From NCBI GenBank assembly GCA_041397865.1, contig JAWKVT010000001.1:124001-188000 (forward strand): a DNA stretch of 64,000 nt. Direction: 5' to 3'. The notes under the pieces are model-generated. The model was not told where the DNA came from. It made no database searches and saw only the letters and a program-made list of their open reading frames with translations. The stretch comes from TMED27 sp041397865. Its GTDB lineage: Bacteria > Pseudomonadota > Alphaproteobacteria > Micavibrionales > Micavibrionaceae. Shown one piece after another: positions 50,835 through 58,952 of the stretch. The position numbers and the translations under genes are program-made. The number at the start of each line of letters is the position of its first letter. Position 1 is the first letter of the stretch.

Positions 50835-51446
50835 TTATGCGCGTTCCGGTAAGTCTTCAAACCTCTCATAAGCCAGCCGAAGCACCGTATAGGCCATATT
50901 GATCTCTTTGAGAAGCTCTTCCGATTTTGTGCATCCTTTGTTCAGGTCCGGGTGGTGCTTCTTCGCCAGCTCTTTATAACGCGCCTTTATACCCGCAAGC
51001 GTCACCGGCGGCTCCAGCCCCATCAGCGCCATCGCTTTATGCTCCTGAGAATGCTGGCTGAACACCCCGTTGCCCGGATCGTGTGCACGCTTGTAATTCG
51101 GTTCTTCTTCGGTGAAGTTAAAAGTCTGCCACGCACGGGGGTAAAGCTCTTCATGCGCATTCCTGCCATTCACGCCATATTTCCATGTGGGTCTGTCGCC
51201 ATAGAGCGCGCTGGTCATATGCTCTTCTACTTCGCTATCGGCCATCCCGTCAAAGAAATTCCACGCCTTGTTATATTCCCGCACATGCTCCTGACAAAAC
51301 AGGTAATGCGCACTAAGCGAGCGATCCTTCGGCGCACGAAACTCACCATGCTCGCGGCACCCCGGCATATCGCACCGCACCGTTTGCGGCTTGGCCCGGC
51401 CATCATGAAATTCAGGTGAATTGGGTTTAAGATAAATTTTCGGCAT
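50835..51446 (-). CDS. J-domain protein (DnaJ family)
   Basis: 203 residues from the ATG at 51446. The J domain is at the C-terminus (about residues 140-200), with the essential HPD in AKKHHPDLNKG; helix III/IV residues EELLKEINMAYTVLRLAYERF follow. The N-terminal part has a Cys/His cluster (VRCDMPGCREHGEF ... FCQEHV) that may bind zinc. Single J-domain proteins of this architecture lie next to cobS and bolA in many alphaproteobacteria; they stimulate a DnaK-type chaperone, client unknown. Confidence 0.88.
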   Translation of the reverse strand: MPKIYLKPNSPEFHDGRAKPQTVRCDMPGCREHGEFRAPKDRSLSAHYLFCQEHVREYNKAWNFFDGMADSEVEEHMTSALYGDRPTWKYGVNGRNAHEELYPRAWQTFNFTEEEPNYKRAHDPGNGVFSQHSQEHKAMALMGLEPPVTLAGIKARYKELAKKHHPDLNKGCTKSEELLKEINMAYTVLRLAYERFEDLPERA

Positions 51447-51531
51447 AAAATTTTTTATGTATCCATTATTAAAGTATATACCCTCATGATACCCGCTTTT
51501 GGCGTATATCTGCAATATAAGGAAGTAATCT

Positions 51532-51798
51532 ATGCATATGGATGATTTGATCAAGCAACTGATTGAAGAAAATTTTAATCCGGTGGAATTTGAACTCATA
51601 AACGAAAGCTATAAACATCTCGGCCACGTCGGGGATGACGGCTCCGGACAAACACACTATAAACTTATAGTTGTTTCAGAAATGTTTCAAAACTGTTCAC
51701 GCATCGACCGGCAAAGAGCGGTCATGCAGGTGCTAAGCCCTGCTTTTTCTAAAGGGCTTCACGCCGTTTCAGTGAAATTGTCCTCTCCCGGCGAATAA
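51532..51798 (+). CDS. bolA: BolA-family protein
   Basis: 88 residues, the size of a BolA/IbaG protein. LINESYKHLGHVGDDGSGQTHYKLIVVSEMFQNCSRIDRQRAVMQVL carries the class II KH-like fold with the conserved H..H iron-sulfur positions and the RH/RQR region. BolA proteins partner with monothiol glutaredoxins in iron homeostasis or act as regulators. AAGGAA lies seven bases before the ATG at 51532. Divergent from the J-domain gene. Confidence 0.92.
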   Translation: MHMDDLIKQLIEENFNPVEFELINESYKHLGHVGDDGSGQTHYKLIVVSEMFQNCSRIDRQRAVMQVLSPAFSKGLHAVSVKLSSPGE

Positions 51799-51813
51799 AA
51801 ATTACAAACAATA

Positions 51814-51848
51814 TTTACACTCTATGGTTGTGCGTGTATATACCATAG
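51814..51848 (+). promoter_or_regulatory. Promoter with overlapping palindrome before the RHH gene
   Basis: TTTACA (51814-51819) and TATATA (51837-51842) are 17 bases apart. CTATGGT at 51822-51828 and ACCATAG at 51842-51848 form a perfect seven-base inverted repeat across the spacer and the -10. A protein bound there would block polymerase, so autorepression by the ribbon-helix-helix product of the next gene is likely. Confidence 0.55.
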
Positions 51849-51892
51849 GGTGTGTTTGTTTTTATTCTGCAATTTATGAAAAGGGGATCTGA

Positions 51893-52372
51893 ATGCAAAA
51901 TTTATCTCAAGTCACCGCTGCACATCCGGATGAAGACGGCCTGCCGAAAAGCACATTGGTCAGCAGGAATGTAACCGTACAGGGGCGCAGGACATCGGTA
52001 AGGCTGGAGCCGGAAATGTGGATGGCGCTAAAGGAAATTTCCAATCGGGAAAAATGTTCAATTCACGATATTTGCGGGCTTGTCAGCCTTCGCAAAAACG
52101 AAAGCACATCGCTCACCGCCGCAATCCGGGTTTTTCTAATGCTGTATTTCAGAGCCTCAAGCACCGAAGACGGGCATGCCCGCGCAGGTCATGGCAGCTT
52201 TGATCTGATGAAACAGCGCGCAAAAATTTCACCCGTCGCGTCTCAGGAAAAGGAGAGGTTAAAGACGCTCTCGCCATGTGCCGCCGAAGACGATGGAGGC
52301 GAGGAAGAAAACATTATGCCGCTCCCGGGCCTAAAGAGCGGGGCTTCCGCATATATGACAGGCGCCGCATAG
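51893..52372 (+). CDS. Ribbon-helix-helix DNA-binding regulator
   Basis: 159 residues. Residues ~35-90 match the RHH_4 (ribbon-helix-helix) family: TVQGRRTSVRLEPEMWMALKEISNREKCSIHDICGLVSLRKNESTSLTAAIRVFLMLYFR. The N-terminal strand contacts DNA in a dimer. The C-terminal ~65 residues are low-complexity and not conserved. AAAAGGGG lies before the ATG. A promoter with an overlapping palindrome stands just upstream. Convergent with accA. Confidence 0.85.
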   Translation: MQNLSQVTAAHPDEDGLPKSTLVSRNVTVQGRRTSVRLEPEMWMALKEISNREKCSIHDICGLVSLRKNESTSLTAAIRVFLMLYFRASSTEDGHARAGHGSFDLMKQRAKISPVASQEKERLKTLSPCAAEDDGGEEENIMPLPGLKSGASAYMTGAA

Positions 52373-52404
52373 GAAGAAGGGCAGGGCGCAACGGCTCAAA
52401 TCGC

Positions 52405-53352
52405 CTACGCCGCCCGGCCAAAGGCCAGGAACTTCTCGCGCCGCGCTTGCTTGAGCGCCGCCCCGTCCCAGGGTGTCATATCTTCCAGAGCCTTTTGAAC
52501 AACCCGCCCGACATTGGCAACCGTCTCCTCGTTGTGGCGGTGCGCGCCGCCCAAAGGCTCCGCAATAATATCGTCAATCAACTGAAGCTCAAGCAAGTCC
52601 TGCGCAGTCAGCTTAAGCGCACTCGCTGCGTCCTGCGAATAATCGCTGCTGCGCCAAAGAATAGAAGCGCACCCCTCCGGCGAAATCACGGAATAGATTG
52701 AATGCTCCAGCATAAAAACCCTATCCGCAACGGCAATGGCAATCGCCCCACCGGAACCGCCTTCACCGATAATCACTGAAATAATCGGCACATCCGTGCG
52801 CAGGCATTTTTCAATCGACTTCGCAATGGCTTCGGACTGCCCGCGCTCCTCTGCGCCCATACCCGGATATGCGCCCGCCGTGTCCACCAGTGTAATAACC
52901 GGCATTTGGAACTGACAGGCCATCTCCATCAGCCTTTGCGCCTTGCGGTATCCTTCTGGCCGCGCCATCCCGAAATTGTGGTAAACCCGGCTCTCCGTAT
53001 CATGCCCTTTTTCATGGCCGATGATAACGCAAGAACGCCCGTTAAATCGCCCAAGCCCACCCAAAAGAGCATGGTCGTCGGCAAAATTACGATCCCCCGC
53101 CAGCGGCGTAAAATCGGTAATCAGCCCCTTAAGATAATCCTTAAAATGCGGGCGGTTCTGGTGACGCGCAACCTGAACCTTCTGCGCCGCTGTCAGCTTT
53201 GTATAGGCGTGCTGAAGTAATCTATCCGCTTTATCCTGCATCCGCTTGATTTCATCGGCAATATTCACCTCGCTGTCGCTGCTCACATGGCGCAACTCGG
53301 CAATCTTCGCTTCCAGCTCTAATATCGGTTTTTCAAACTCTAATTGCGCCAT
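52405..53352 (-). CDS. accA: Acetyl-CoA carboxylase carboxyltransferase, alpha subunit
   Basis: 315 residues, full-length. Forms the heterotetrameric carboxyltransferase with AccD in the first step of fatty-acid synthesis. Seen: FEKPILELEAKIAELR at the start, AGDRNFADDHALLGGLGRFNGRSCVIIGHEKGHDT, and VDTAGAYPGMGAEERGQSEAIA, plus the oxyanion GEGGSGGAIAIA and YSVISPEGCASILWR. It follows xerD on the minus strand after a hairpin (53393-53421), an order conserved in alphaproteobacteria. Confidence 0.97.
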   Translation of the reverse strand: MAQLEFEKPILELEAKIAELRHVSSDSEVNIADEIKRMQDKADRLLQHAYTKLTAAQKVQVARHQNRPHFKDYLKGLITDFTPLAGDRNFADDHALLGGLGRFNGRSCVIIGHEKGHDTESRVYHNFGMARPEGYRKAQRLMEMACQFQMPVITLVDTAGAYPGMGAEERGQSEAIAKSIEKCLRTDVPIISVIIGEGGSGGAIAIAVADRVFMLEHSIYSVISPEGCASILWRSSDYSQDAASALKLTAQDLLELQLIDDIIAEPLGGAHRHNEETVANVGRVVQKALEDMTPWDGAALKQARREKFLAFGRAA

Positions 53353-53392
53353 GCTTCATCCATTGAGTATTATTTTGAGGAGTTAATAACAA

Positions 53393-53421
53393 ATCAGGCG
53401 CCAAAACAAGAGGCGCCTGAT
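53393..53421 (-). terminator. Strong hairpin between xerD and accA
   Basis: ATCAGGCGCC (53393-53402) pairs perfectly with GGCGCCTGAT (53412-53421) around a nine-base loop. On the minus strand it lies 22 bases past the xerD stop and is followed only by TTTGTTATT, so termination may be partial. Confidence 0.55.
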
Positions 53422-53442
53422 CGAAATTCTATTTATTGTGAC

Positions 53443-54447
53443 TTAGCTGTCTGTTCCTGTCTTGGCATCATCCTTAGACAAAGGATGCTTGTCCTTAACA
53501 GTTTTCTTCAACTTCTCACCCACGATATGCGTGTAGATTTGTGTCGTTGCAATATCCGCATGCCCCAGCATTTTCTGAACGCTGCGCAAGTCCGCGCCGC
53601 GGCTCAAAAGATGCGTGGCAAAAGCGTGGCGAAGAATGTGCGGGCTAACCCGGTCCTCATCAACCTCTGCCGCGCGCGCCAGGTCTTTCAACAATTGCGC
53701 AAAACGCTGACGTGTCAGGTGGCCGCTGTCGGACGTGCGCGACGGGAAAACCCATTGCTCCTGATTCGCCTGTCCTTCAACACCGATAAAGCGCTTGCGA
53801 ACATCCATATAGTTGCTCAAAGCTTCCTGAGCCGGATCGGACAAAGGAACCATGCGCTCACGGCCCGCTTTACCCGCAACGCTCACAAACTGCGCATCTT
53901 CGCCGATGGCCGACATAGGCAGGCCAACAAGCTCGGAAACACGCAAACCGGTCGCATAAAGCATCTCAAGCAAACAAACAAGACGCACGCTCTCCGGCGT
54001 ACCGGCCTGACCCGCAGTCGTAATCAACCGCGTCACTTCATCTTCGCTCAGTGTTTTCGGCAATGTGCGGCCCTGTTTCGGGCTTTCAATCGTCGATGTC
54101 GGATCGTCGCTGCGCATCCCTTCGGAAATCATAAAGCGGTAGAACTGGCGAAGCGCAGACAAACGGCGTGCAACGGTGCGAACCGCAATCTTGCCTTTGT
54201 GCTGGCCTTTAATATGCGTCTTCTCGCTCAAATCTTTCAGATAAGCTTTCAGATCGTCTGTCGTCGCCTTGTTGACGTCGGAGTTACGCTCTCTGCGCAG
54301 ATAAAGACTAACATCTGCAAGGTCTCTCCAATAAGCTTGTCGGGTGTTTAACGCAGCTCCCCGTTCTGTCGTTAACATATCTAAAAACGCATCAACCGAT
54401 TCGTGTAAATCGGGCTTGGGCATTGCTGGTCGGCCTGGACGTGCCAT
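53443..54447 (-). CDS. xerD: Tyrosine recombinase XerD
   Basis: 334-residue site-specific recombinase that resolves chromosome dimers at dif with XerC. All catalytic residues are present: R169 (TGLRVSEL), K193, H270 and R273 (PHILRHAFATH), H296 (LGHADIATTQ) and the nucleophile Y305. N-terminal SAM-like domain at ~15-110. AAAGGAG lies six bases before the ATG. The position between aroK and accA is typical for alphaproteobacterial xerD; XerC is elsewhere. Confidence 0.94.
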   Translation of the reverse strand: MARPGRPAMPKPDLHESVDAFLDMLTTERGAALNTRQAYWRDLADVSLYLRRERNSDVNKATTDDLKAYLKDLSEKTHIKGQHKGKIAVRTVARRLSALRQFYRFMISEGMRSDDPTSTIESPKQGRTLPKTLSEDEVTRLITTAGQAGTPESVRLVCLLEMLYATGLRVSELVGLPMSAIGEDAQFVSVAGKAGRERMVPLSDPAQEALSNYMDVRKRFIGVEGQANQEQWVFPSRTSDSGHLTRQRFAQLLKDLARAAEVDEDRVSPHILRHAFATHLLSRGADLRSVQKMLGHADIATTQIYTHIVGEKLKKTVKDKHPLSKDDAKTGTDS

Positions 54448-54744
54448 AACTTTTCTCCTTTAACAATTTTCCGGATGTCAAACCTATGAACCCGGATACA
54501 TTTCATCCCACACAGTGTGTTTAGATCTGGGGGCCTGTAATAACAAGCCCTTGTCTAAAGCTTTACAATCCCGGCGTTAAGAAAGCTGCTCTCATCCGAA
54601 GGCGGTCTTTTTCATTTACCGGGTAGCGCAAAACTATGCATTACATAATACACGCTGACCGCGCCCGTCAAGCATTTTCATAAATTTTTTTAGCATTATC
54701 AACAGAATGACTATAAAAGTCAATATTTTCTATAATATATAGCA
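54448..54744. other. Leader region upstream of xerD
   Basis: About 300 bases, AT-rich toward the right-hand end. CAAGCCCTTGTC and short dyads occur, but I find no gene, tRNA or known riboswitch. It must hold the xerD promoter and the end of the small membrane-protein transcript. Confidence 0.4.
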
Positions 54745-54885
54745 TTATTGTTCAAGGCTGTCTACCGGCACATCAATTGTAACCGTATTTTGTTCGATAT
54801 GTGGATTGCTCAAAGCAAAAAATCCGAACAGGCCCAAAAGCAGAATCGCGGCAAAAATCAGGAAATAGAGCAAAAGCTTTGACAT
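54745..54885 (-). CDS. 46-residue membrane protein
   Basis: A very short gene: ATG at 54885, TAA at 54745-54747. The product is one N-terminal membrane helix (KLLLYFLIFAAILLLGLFGFFAL) followed by a 21-residue hydrophilic end, SNPHIEQNTVTIDVPVDSLE. The arrangement of a clean helix and a beta-like polar tail is unlikely by chance. It lies between xerD and aroK, divergent from aroK with about 90 bases between. Similar short proteins at this locus in other alphaproteobacteria seem familiar, but I cannot name a family. Confidence 0.6.
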   Translation of the reverse strand: MSKLLLYFLIFAAILLLGLFGFFALSNPHIEQNTVTIDVPVDSLEQ

Positions 54886-54973
54886 GGGCGGCTAAATTCT
54901 CACTATCTTTAAAAACATGAGAAACCTTATAGTAGGAATTCACCAGAAAATATACAGGTAAAAGACAAAGAAT

Positions 54974-55528
54974 ATGTCGCAAACACAGATAAAAACTCTC
55001 AAAAGCAAACTTTCAAAACCCGTTGTGCTGATCGGCATGATGGGCGCGGGGAAAAGCCATATAGGCTCGGCTCTGGCGCAAAGCCTTGATCTGCGCTTTT
55101 TTGACAGCGACAGGGAAATCGAAACAAAAGCCGGGCAAAGCGTCGCCGACATTTTCAAAAGTTTCGGCGAAAAAAAATTCCGCGATGCCGAGCGCAATAC
55201 GATTCTCGAACTCATGGAGCGCGGGCCGTGTATCATCGCAACCGGCGGCGGCGCGGTGATGGACGATAAAACGCGCGAATCGCTTTTGGAAAACGCAATC
55301 GTTATATGGCTTGATGCCCCTGTGGAAACGCTCTGGGAGCGGGTGCAAAAATCAAAAACCCGTCCGCTGCTGCATACGGACAACCCCAAACAACGCCTCA
55401 ACGACCTGCTCGAGCAGCGCAAACCGCTTTACGCGCAGGCCCATATTCGCATCGCGGTAAGCCCCCGCACAGCGCAGGAAGAGGTGATAAAAGCGTTGTA
55501 TGATTTCCTGAATAAAGATAGTGTCTGA
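54974..55528 (+). CDS. aroK: Shikimate kinase
   Basis: 184 residues. Phosphorylates shikimate with ATP in the chorismate pathway. P-loop GMMGAGKS at 21-28; the shikimate site has FFDSDREIETKAGQSVADIFKSFGEKKFRDAE (with the DxD-type D and the conserved FRDAE), and IIATGGGAVMD. Overlaps aroB's open frame; the functional aroB start is 23 bases after the aroK stop. Confidence 0.96.
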   Translation: MSQTQIKTLKSKLSKPVVLIGMMGAGKSHIGSALAQSLDLRFFDSDREIETKAGQSVADIFKSFGEKKFRDAERNTILELMERGPCIIATGGGAVMDDKTRESLLENAIVIWLDAPVETLWERVQKSKTRPLLHTDNPKQRLNDLLEQRKPLYAQAHIRIAVSPRTAQEEVIKALYDFLNKDSV

Positions 55529-55550
55529 ACCAGAAAAGCCTCGGGGAGAC

Positions 55551-56741
55551 ATGGAAACAAAAATTGTCACGATTGATCTGGATACACGCTCCTATGATAT
55601 CTATATAGGCGCTTCGCTCCTGTTCAGGGTTAATGATTTGATACCGCAGGATCTTGAAGGAAAATCTGTTTTCATCGTCACCGATAAAAATGTCGAGCCA
55701 TACGCCCAGCGCGTCAAAAACGTTGCCAATGAGAGCGGCGCGCGTATATGCGAGCTGAAAGTCCTCCCCGCAGGTGAAAAAACCAAATCCTTCTCTAATG
55801 TCGAAAATGTCTGTACATGGATGTTGAGCAAGGGCATCAGCCGCGATTCTCTCGTCTTCGCGGTTGGTGGCGGCGTTATCGGCGATCTCACCGGCTTCTG
55901 CGCATCCATAGTCATGCGCGGCGTACCCTATATTCAAATTCCCACCTCGCTGCTGGCACAAGTCGATAGCTCCGTCGGCGGTAAAACCGGCATTAACACC
56001 GCGCAGGGTAAAAACCTGATCGGCAGCTTCTACCAGCCCGCCGCCGTCATTGCCGATATTGAAAGCTTAAGCACACTCCCGCGCCGCGAACTGTTGGCCG
56101 GTTATGCGGAGGTCCTTAAATACGGCCTGATTCGCGATTCCGCATTTTTCCAGTGGATGGAAGAAAGCGGCGAAAAAATCTGCAACCTTGATGCAGAGGC
56201 CATTGCCTACGCCGTGGAAATAAGCTGCCGGGCCAAAGCCATGCTTGTCCAGTCCGATGAAACGGAGCAGGGGAGCCGTGCGCTTCTCAATCTCGGCCAC
56301 ACTTTTGGCCACGCTCTGGAAGCCGAAGCGGGTTATAACGGCTCGCTCCTGCATGGAGAAGGCGTGGCGATCGGCATGGTCATGGCCTTTGATCTCTCAT
56401 ACCGCATGGGCCTGTGTTCGCAAGATGATCTTGAGCGCGTCCAAAACCATCTTCAAAATGTTGGTTTGCCGACGACTGCCGCCTCTATTGATCCTCTGGG
56501 CACGAGTGTCGACAGGCTGGTTGCGGCCATGGGCCATGATAAAAAAGTCAAAGACGGAAAGCTGACTTTTGTGCTGGTCAATGCCATAGGCGAAGCGTTC
56601 CTGAGTTCGGATGTGCCGATGGATAAAGTGCGCGATGTTTTGCGTGATTCTCTGGGCGGAGAAACAAAATCCGCGCAGGGCGGAATAATCAGGGGAGGCA
56701 TTAAGGGGCGATGGGCTTCGGCATTTTCCTCTCAATCATAG
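55551..56741 (+). CDS. aroB: 3-dehydroquinate synthase
   Basis: 396 residues from the ATG at 55551, where GGGGAG is well placed; the frame also opens to a GTG at 55521 overlapping aroK. Catalyses cyclisation of DAHP with NAD and a divalent metal. Motifs: VGGGVIGDLTGFCASI, PTSLLAQVDSSVGGKTGIN (metal and substrate), and the histidines in LNLGHTFGHALEAEAGY and LLHGEGVAIGM. The C-terminal ~30 residues are a Gly/Ser-rich extension that overlaps the next gene by 31 bases. Confidence 0.95.
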   Translation: METKIVTIDLDTRSYDIYIGASLLFRVNDLIPQDLEGKSVFIVTDKNVEPYAQRVKNVANESGARICELKVLPAGEKTKSFSNVENVCTWMLSKGISRDSLVFAVGGGVIGDLTGFCASIVMRGVPYIQIPTSLLAQVDSSVGGKTGINTAQGKNLIGSFYQPAAVIADIESLSTLPRRELLAGYAEVLKYGLIRDSAFFQWMEESGEKICNLDAEAIAYAVEISCRAKAMLVQSDETEQGSRALLNLGHTFGHALEAEAGYNGSLLHGEGVAIGMVMAFDLSYRMGLCSQDDLERVQNHLQNVGLPTTAASIDPLGTSVDRLVAAMGHDKKVKDGKLTFVLVNAIGEAFLSSDVPMDKVRDVLRDSLGGETKSAQGGIIRGGIKGRWASAFSSQS

Positions 56742-57976
56742 CAATCGCTGTCCTGATGCTGCTCTCGGCCTTTTTCTCCGGCTCCGAAACGGCACTGACC
56801 GCCGCATCCACCGTTCGCATGCGCAGTCGTGAGAACGACGGAGACGAAGGCGCCGCCCTCGTCAATAAAATCCGCGCCAAAAAAGACCGTATGATCGGTG
56901 CGCTTCTCCTCGGCAACAACCTTGTCAACATCCTCGCTTCGGCGCTAGCCACCAGCGTCCTCATCAAGATTTTCGGCGAAGCCGGGGTCGTCTACGCCAC
57001 GCTGGTCATGACGATGCTGGTCCTCATCTTCGCCGAAGTCCTGCCCAAAACCTACGCGCTTCACCATGCCGACCCCATGTCCATCCGCATCGCGCCTGTA
57101 ATTTACATCGTCATCCGGGTTTTCGCGCCCATAACCGAAACCGTAACATGGATCGTCCGGCGCGTTTTACGGCTCTTCGGCATTGATATATCAAAGGTCG
57201 CCGCCGGTTCGCATCTTGAACTCCTGCGCGGCGTCATTGAAATGCACGACGGACCCGAAGACGAAACGCAGGAACAGCGGGCCATGCTCCGCTCTATTCT
57301 CGACCTTGCCGATGTCGATATCGAAGACATCATGATCCACCGCAAAAGCGTCGAGATGATCGACGCGGATCAACCGATAGACGATATCATCAAAGCCGCG
57401 CTCGAAAGCCCGTACACAAGGCTTCCCGTTTGGAAAGACAACTCCGATAATATCGTCGGCGTGTTACACGCCAAATTGTTGCTGCGCGAGCTAAGTGCCG
57501 CCAAAGGCGATAACGGCAAAGTCTGTCTGGAAAACATCGTGATGGAACCGCGCTTCGCCCCCGAAACGACAAACCTTTACGACCAGCTCCAGGCCTTCCG
57601 CGAGAATAAAGAGCATTTCGCCGTCGTCGTCGATGAATACGGCGCTTTTATGGGCATTGTCACGCTTGAGGATATTCTCGAGGAAATCGTCGGCGAAATC
57701 GACGACGAACACGATGTAACCTTCGCCGGTGTGCGCAAGCTCTCCGCTAACCAGTATATGATAGACGGAACCGTGACAATCCGCGATCTCAACCGCGAAT
57801 ATGAATGGGGCCTGCCGGATGAGGAATACTCAACCCTCGCCGGGCTTGTCCTGTTCGAAGCGCAAATGATCCCCGAAGTCGGCCAAAGCTTTATGTTCCA
57901 CGGCTTCCGCTTCGATATCATCAAACGCCAACGCCACCAGATCACCAAAATCCGCGTCACCGCGCCAAATGCCTGA
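56711..57976 (+). CDS. CNNM/CorC-type membrane protein (HlyC/CorC family)
   Basis: 421 residues. DUF21/CNNM membrane domain over residues ~1-190 with SGSETALTAASTVRM and LGNNLVNILASALATSV; paired CBS domains with IMIHRKSVEMIDADQPIDDIIKAALESPYTRLPVW and FAVVVDEYGAFMGIVTLEDILEEIVGEIDDE; and a C-terminal CorC_HlyC domain ending FRFDIIKRQRHQITKIRV. CNNM/CorC proteins are linked to magnesium or sodium transport. Overlaps the aroB end by 31 bases. The start is at GTG/ATG 56711, in the aroB tail. Confidence 0.9.
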   Translation: MGFGIFLSIIAIAVLMLLSAFFSGSETALTAASTVRMRSRENDGDEGAALVNKIRAKKDRMIGALLLGNNLVNILASALATSVLIKIFGEAGVVYATLVMTMLVLIFAEVLPKTYALHHADPMSIRIAPVIYIVIRVFAPITETVTWIVRRVLRLFGIDISKVAAGSHLELLRGVIEMHDGPEDETQEQRAMLRSILDLADVDIEDIMIHRKSVEMIDADQPIDDIIKAALESPYTRLPVWKDNSDNIVGVLHAKLLLRELSAAKGDNGKVCLENIVMEPRFAPETTNLYDQLQAFRENKEHFAVVVDEYGAFMGIVTLEDILEEIVGEIDDEHDVTFAGVRKLSANQYMIDGTVTIRDLNREYEWGLPDEEYSTLAGLVLFEAQMIPEVGQSFMFHGFRFDIIKRQRHQITKIRVTAPNA

Positions 57977-57980
57977 TAGC

Positions 57981-58106
57981 TGTCATCCCCGCGATTGAGC
58001 GAAGCGAAATTTAAACAGCCGGGATCCATATGTGAACAGCTTTGCTGTTCGCTTTTTCTAGATCCCGTTTGTTTAAGTTCGCTAATGCTCACCAACGCGA
58101 TGACAT
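57981..58106. repeat. Palindromic repeat, family B (copy 2)
   Basis: TGTCATCCCCGCG at the left and GCGATGACATCA at the right, with CCGGGATCCATATGTG and TAGATCCCGTTTG blocks shared with the copy at 13072-13205. The element fills the convergent gap exactly, starting four bases after one stop codon and ending at the other. Confidence 0.8.
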
Positions 58107-58951
58107 CAGGGTTTTAACGCCCCAACATTCTCCCGCAAATGCGCCGGGTTGATCGTTCCCACAATGGCGGCTGTAACACCGGGATGGGAAAACGCAAATT
58201 CAAACGCCTCTCCCACTCTGTATTCCCCGCGTAAGCGGGGATCTTGCGTTTCATTGCCGGAAGGTCCCAGCTCTTGTGCCCCAGAGGGTATTCGCGGGGG
58301 ATGTAAGGAAGAGAAATGCCCGCTATTGAGCGCCTTCTTCAAAATCACGCCTTTGTTATGCGCGGCGGCGTAATCCAGCACAGGCTCCTCATCGCGGTAA
58401 TCCGCCGTATACATCGCCATCACCGCATCCATATGTTCCAGCGCGCGAATCCCGCCCTCCGCCGTTTTAGTCGAGGCCCCGATCGCCCGCACCATTCCGC
58501 GCGTTTTAAAATCCTGCATCTTGGCTATAAGCGCATCGGATAAATTCTCCACGTCATGGCCATCGGAATGCACCATAAGCACATCAATATAATCAGTGTT
58601 CAAACGTTTCAGGCTGCGCTCCAGACTCATCTCAAAATGCTCCGGCGTAAAGTTATAAAACGACTCGCCCTCCTCAAACTCTTCACCCGCTTTCCCGACA
58701 ATCACCCAATCTCCGCGCTGCCCGGTCAAAAGCCGCCCAAGCCGCTCCTCACTGCTTCCGTAAGCCGGGGCGGTATCAAGCATATTAATCCCCAACTCTT
58801 TCGCCAGCGCCAATAAATCCGCTAGCGCGGTTTCATCCGGTATCTCAAACCCATGCGGATATTTCACCCCCTGATTCCGCCCGAACTTCACAGTCCCCAA
58901 ACCAAGCGGAGAAATTTCAAGGCCCGTATCGCCTAATAATGCTTTCTTCAT
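58106..58951 (-). CDS. Aldo/keto reductase with a repeat-encoded insertion
   Basis: 281 residues from the ATG at 58951; the frame is open far upstream, but that is the antisense of the next gene. AKR family features: LGDTGLEISPLGLGTVKFG, the catalytic region MLDTAPAYGSSEERLGRLL (Asp/Tyr), and the C-terminal FAFSHPGVTAAIVGTINPAHLREN (NADPH site). Residues ~214-244 (SSLHPPRIPSG through PRLRGEYRVGE) do not belong to the family and coincide with a palindromic repeat (58221-58312). One base after the FAD oxidoreductase stop, so coupled. Confidence 0.88.
   Translation of the reverse strand: MKKALLGDTGLEISPLGLGTVKFGRNQGVKYPHGFEIPDETALADLLALAKELGINMLDTAPAYGSSEERLGRLLTGQRGDWVIVGKAGEEFEEGESFYNFTPEHFEMSLERSLKRLNTDYIDVLMVHSDGHDVENLSDALIAKMQDFKTRGMVRAIGASTKTAEGGIRALEHMDAVMAMYTADYRDEEPVLDYAAAHNKGVILKKALNSGHFSSLHPPRIPSGAQELGPSGNETQDPRLRGEYRVGEAFEFAFSHPGVTAAIVGTINPAHLRENVGALKP
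58221..58312. repeat. Palindromic repeat inside the aldo/keto reductase gene
   Basis: TATTCCCCGCGTAAGCGGGG at 58221-58240 is a hairpin, and the segment closes with GTATTCGCGGGGGATG. It stays in frame and adds about 30 residues. Related to, but not identical with, the family B copies nearby. Confidence 0.65.
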
Positions 58952-58952
58952 T

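Noticed and set aside
53344..54351. Long plus-strand frame opposite xerD
   Set aside because: Shadow of xerD, whose full catalytic set is present on the other strand.
54773..54982. 69-codon minus-strand frame near aroK
   Set aside because: Overlaps the better-supported 46-residue membrane protein gene in another frame and extends into the aroK start.
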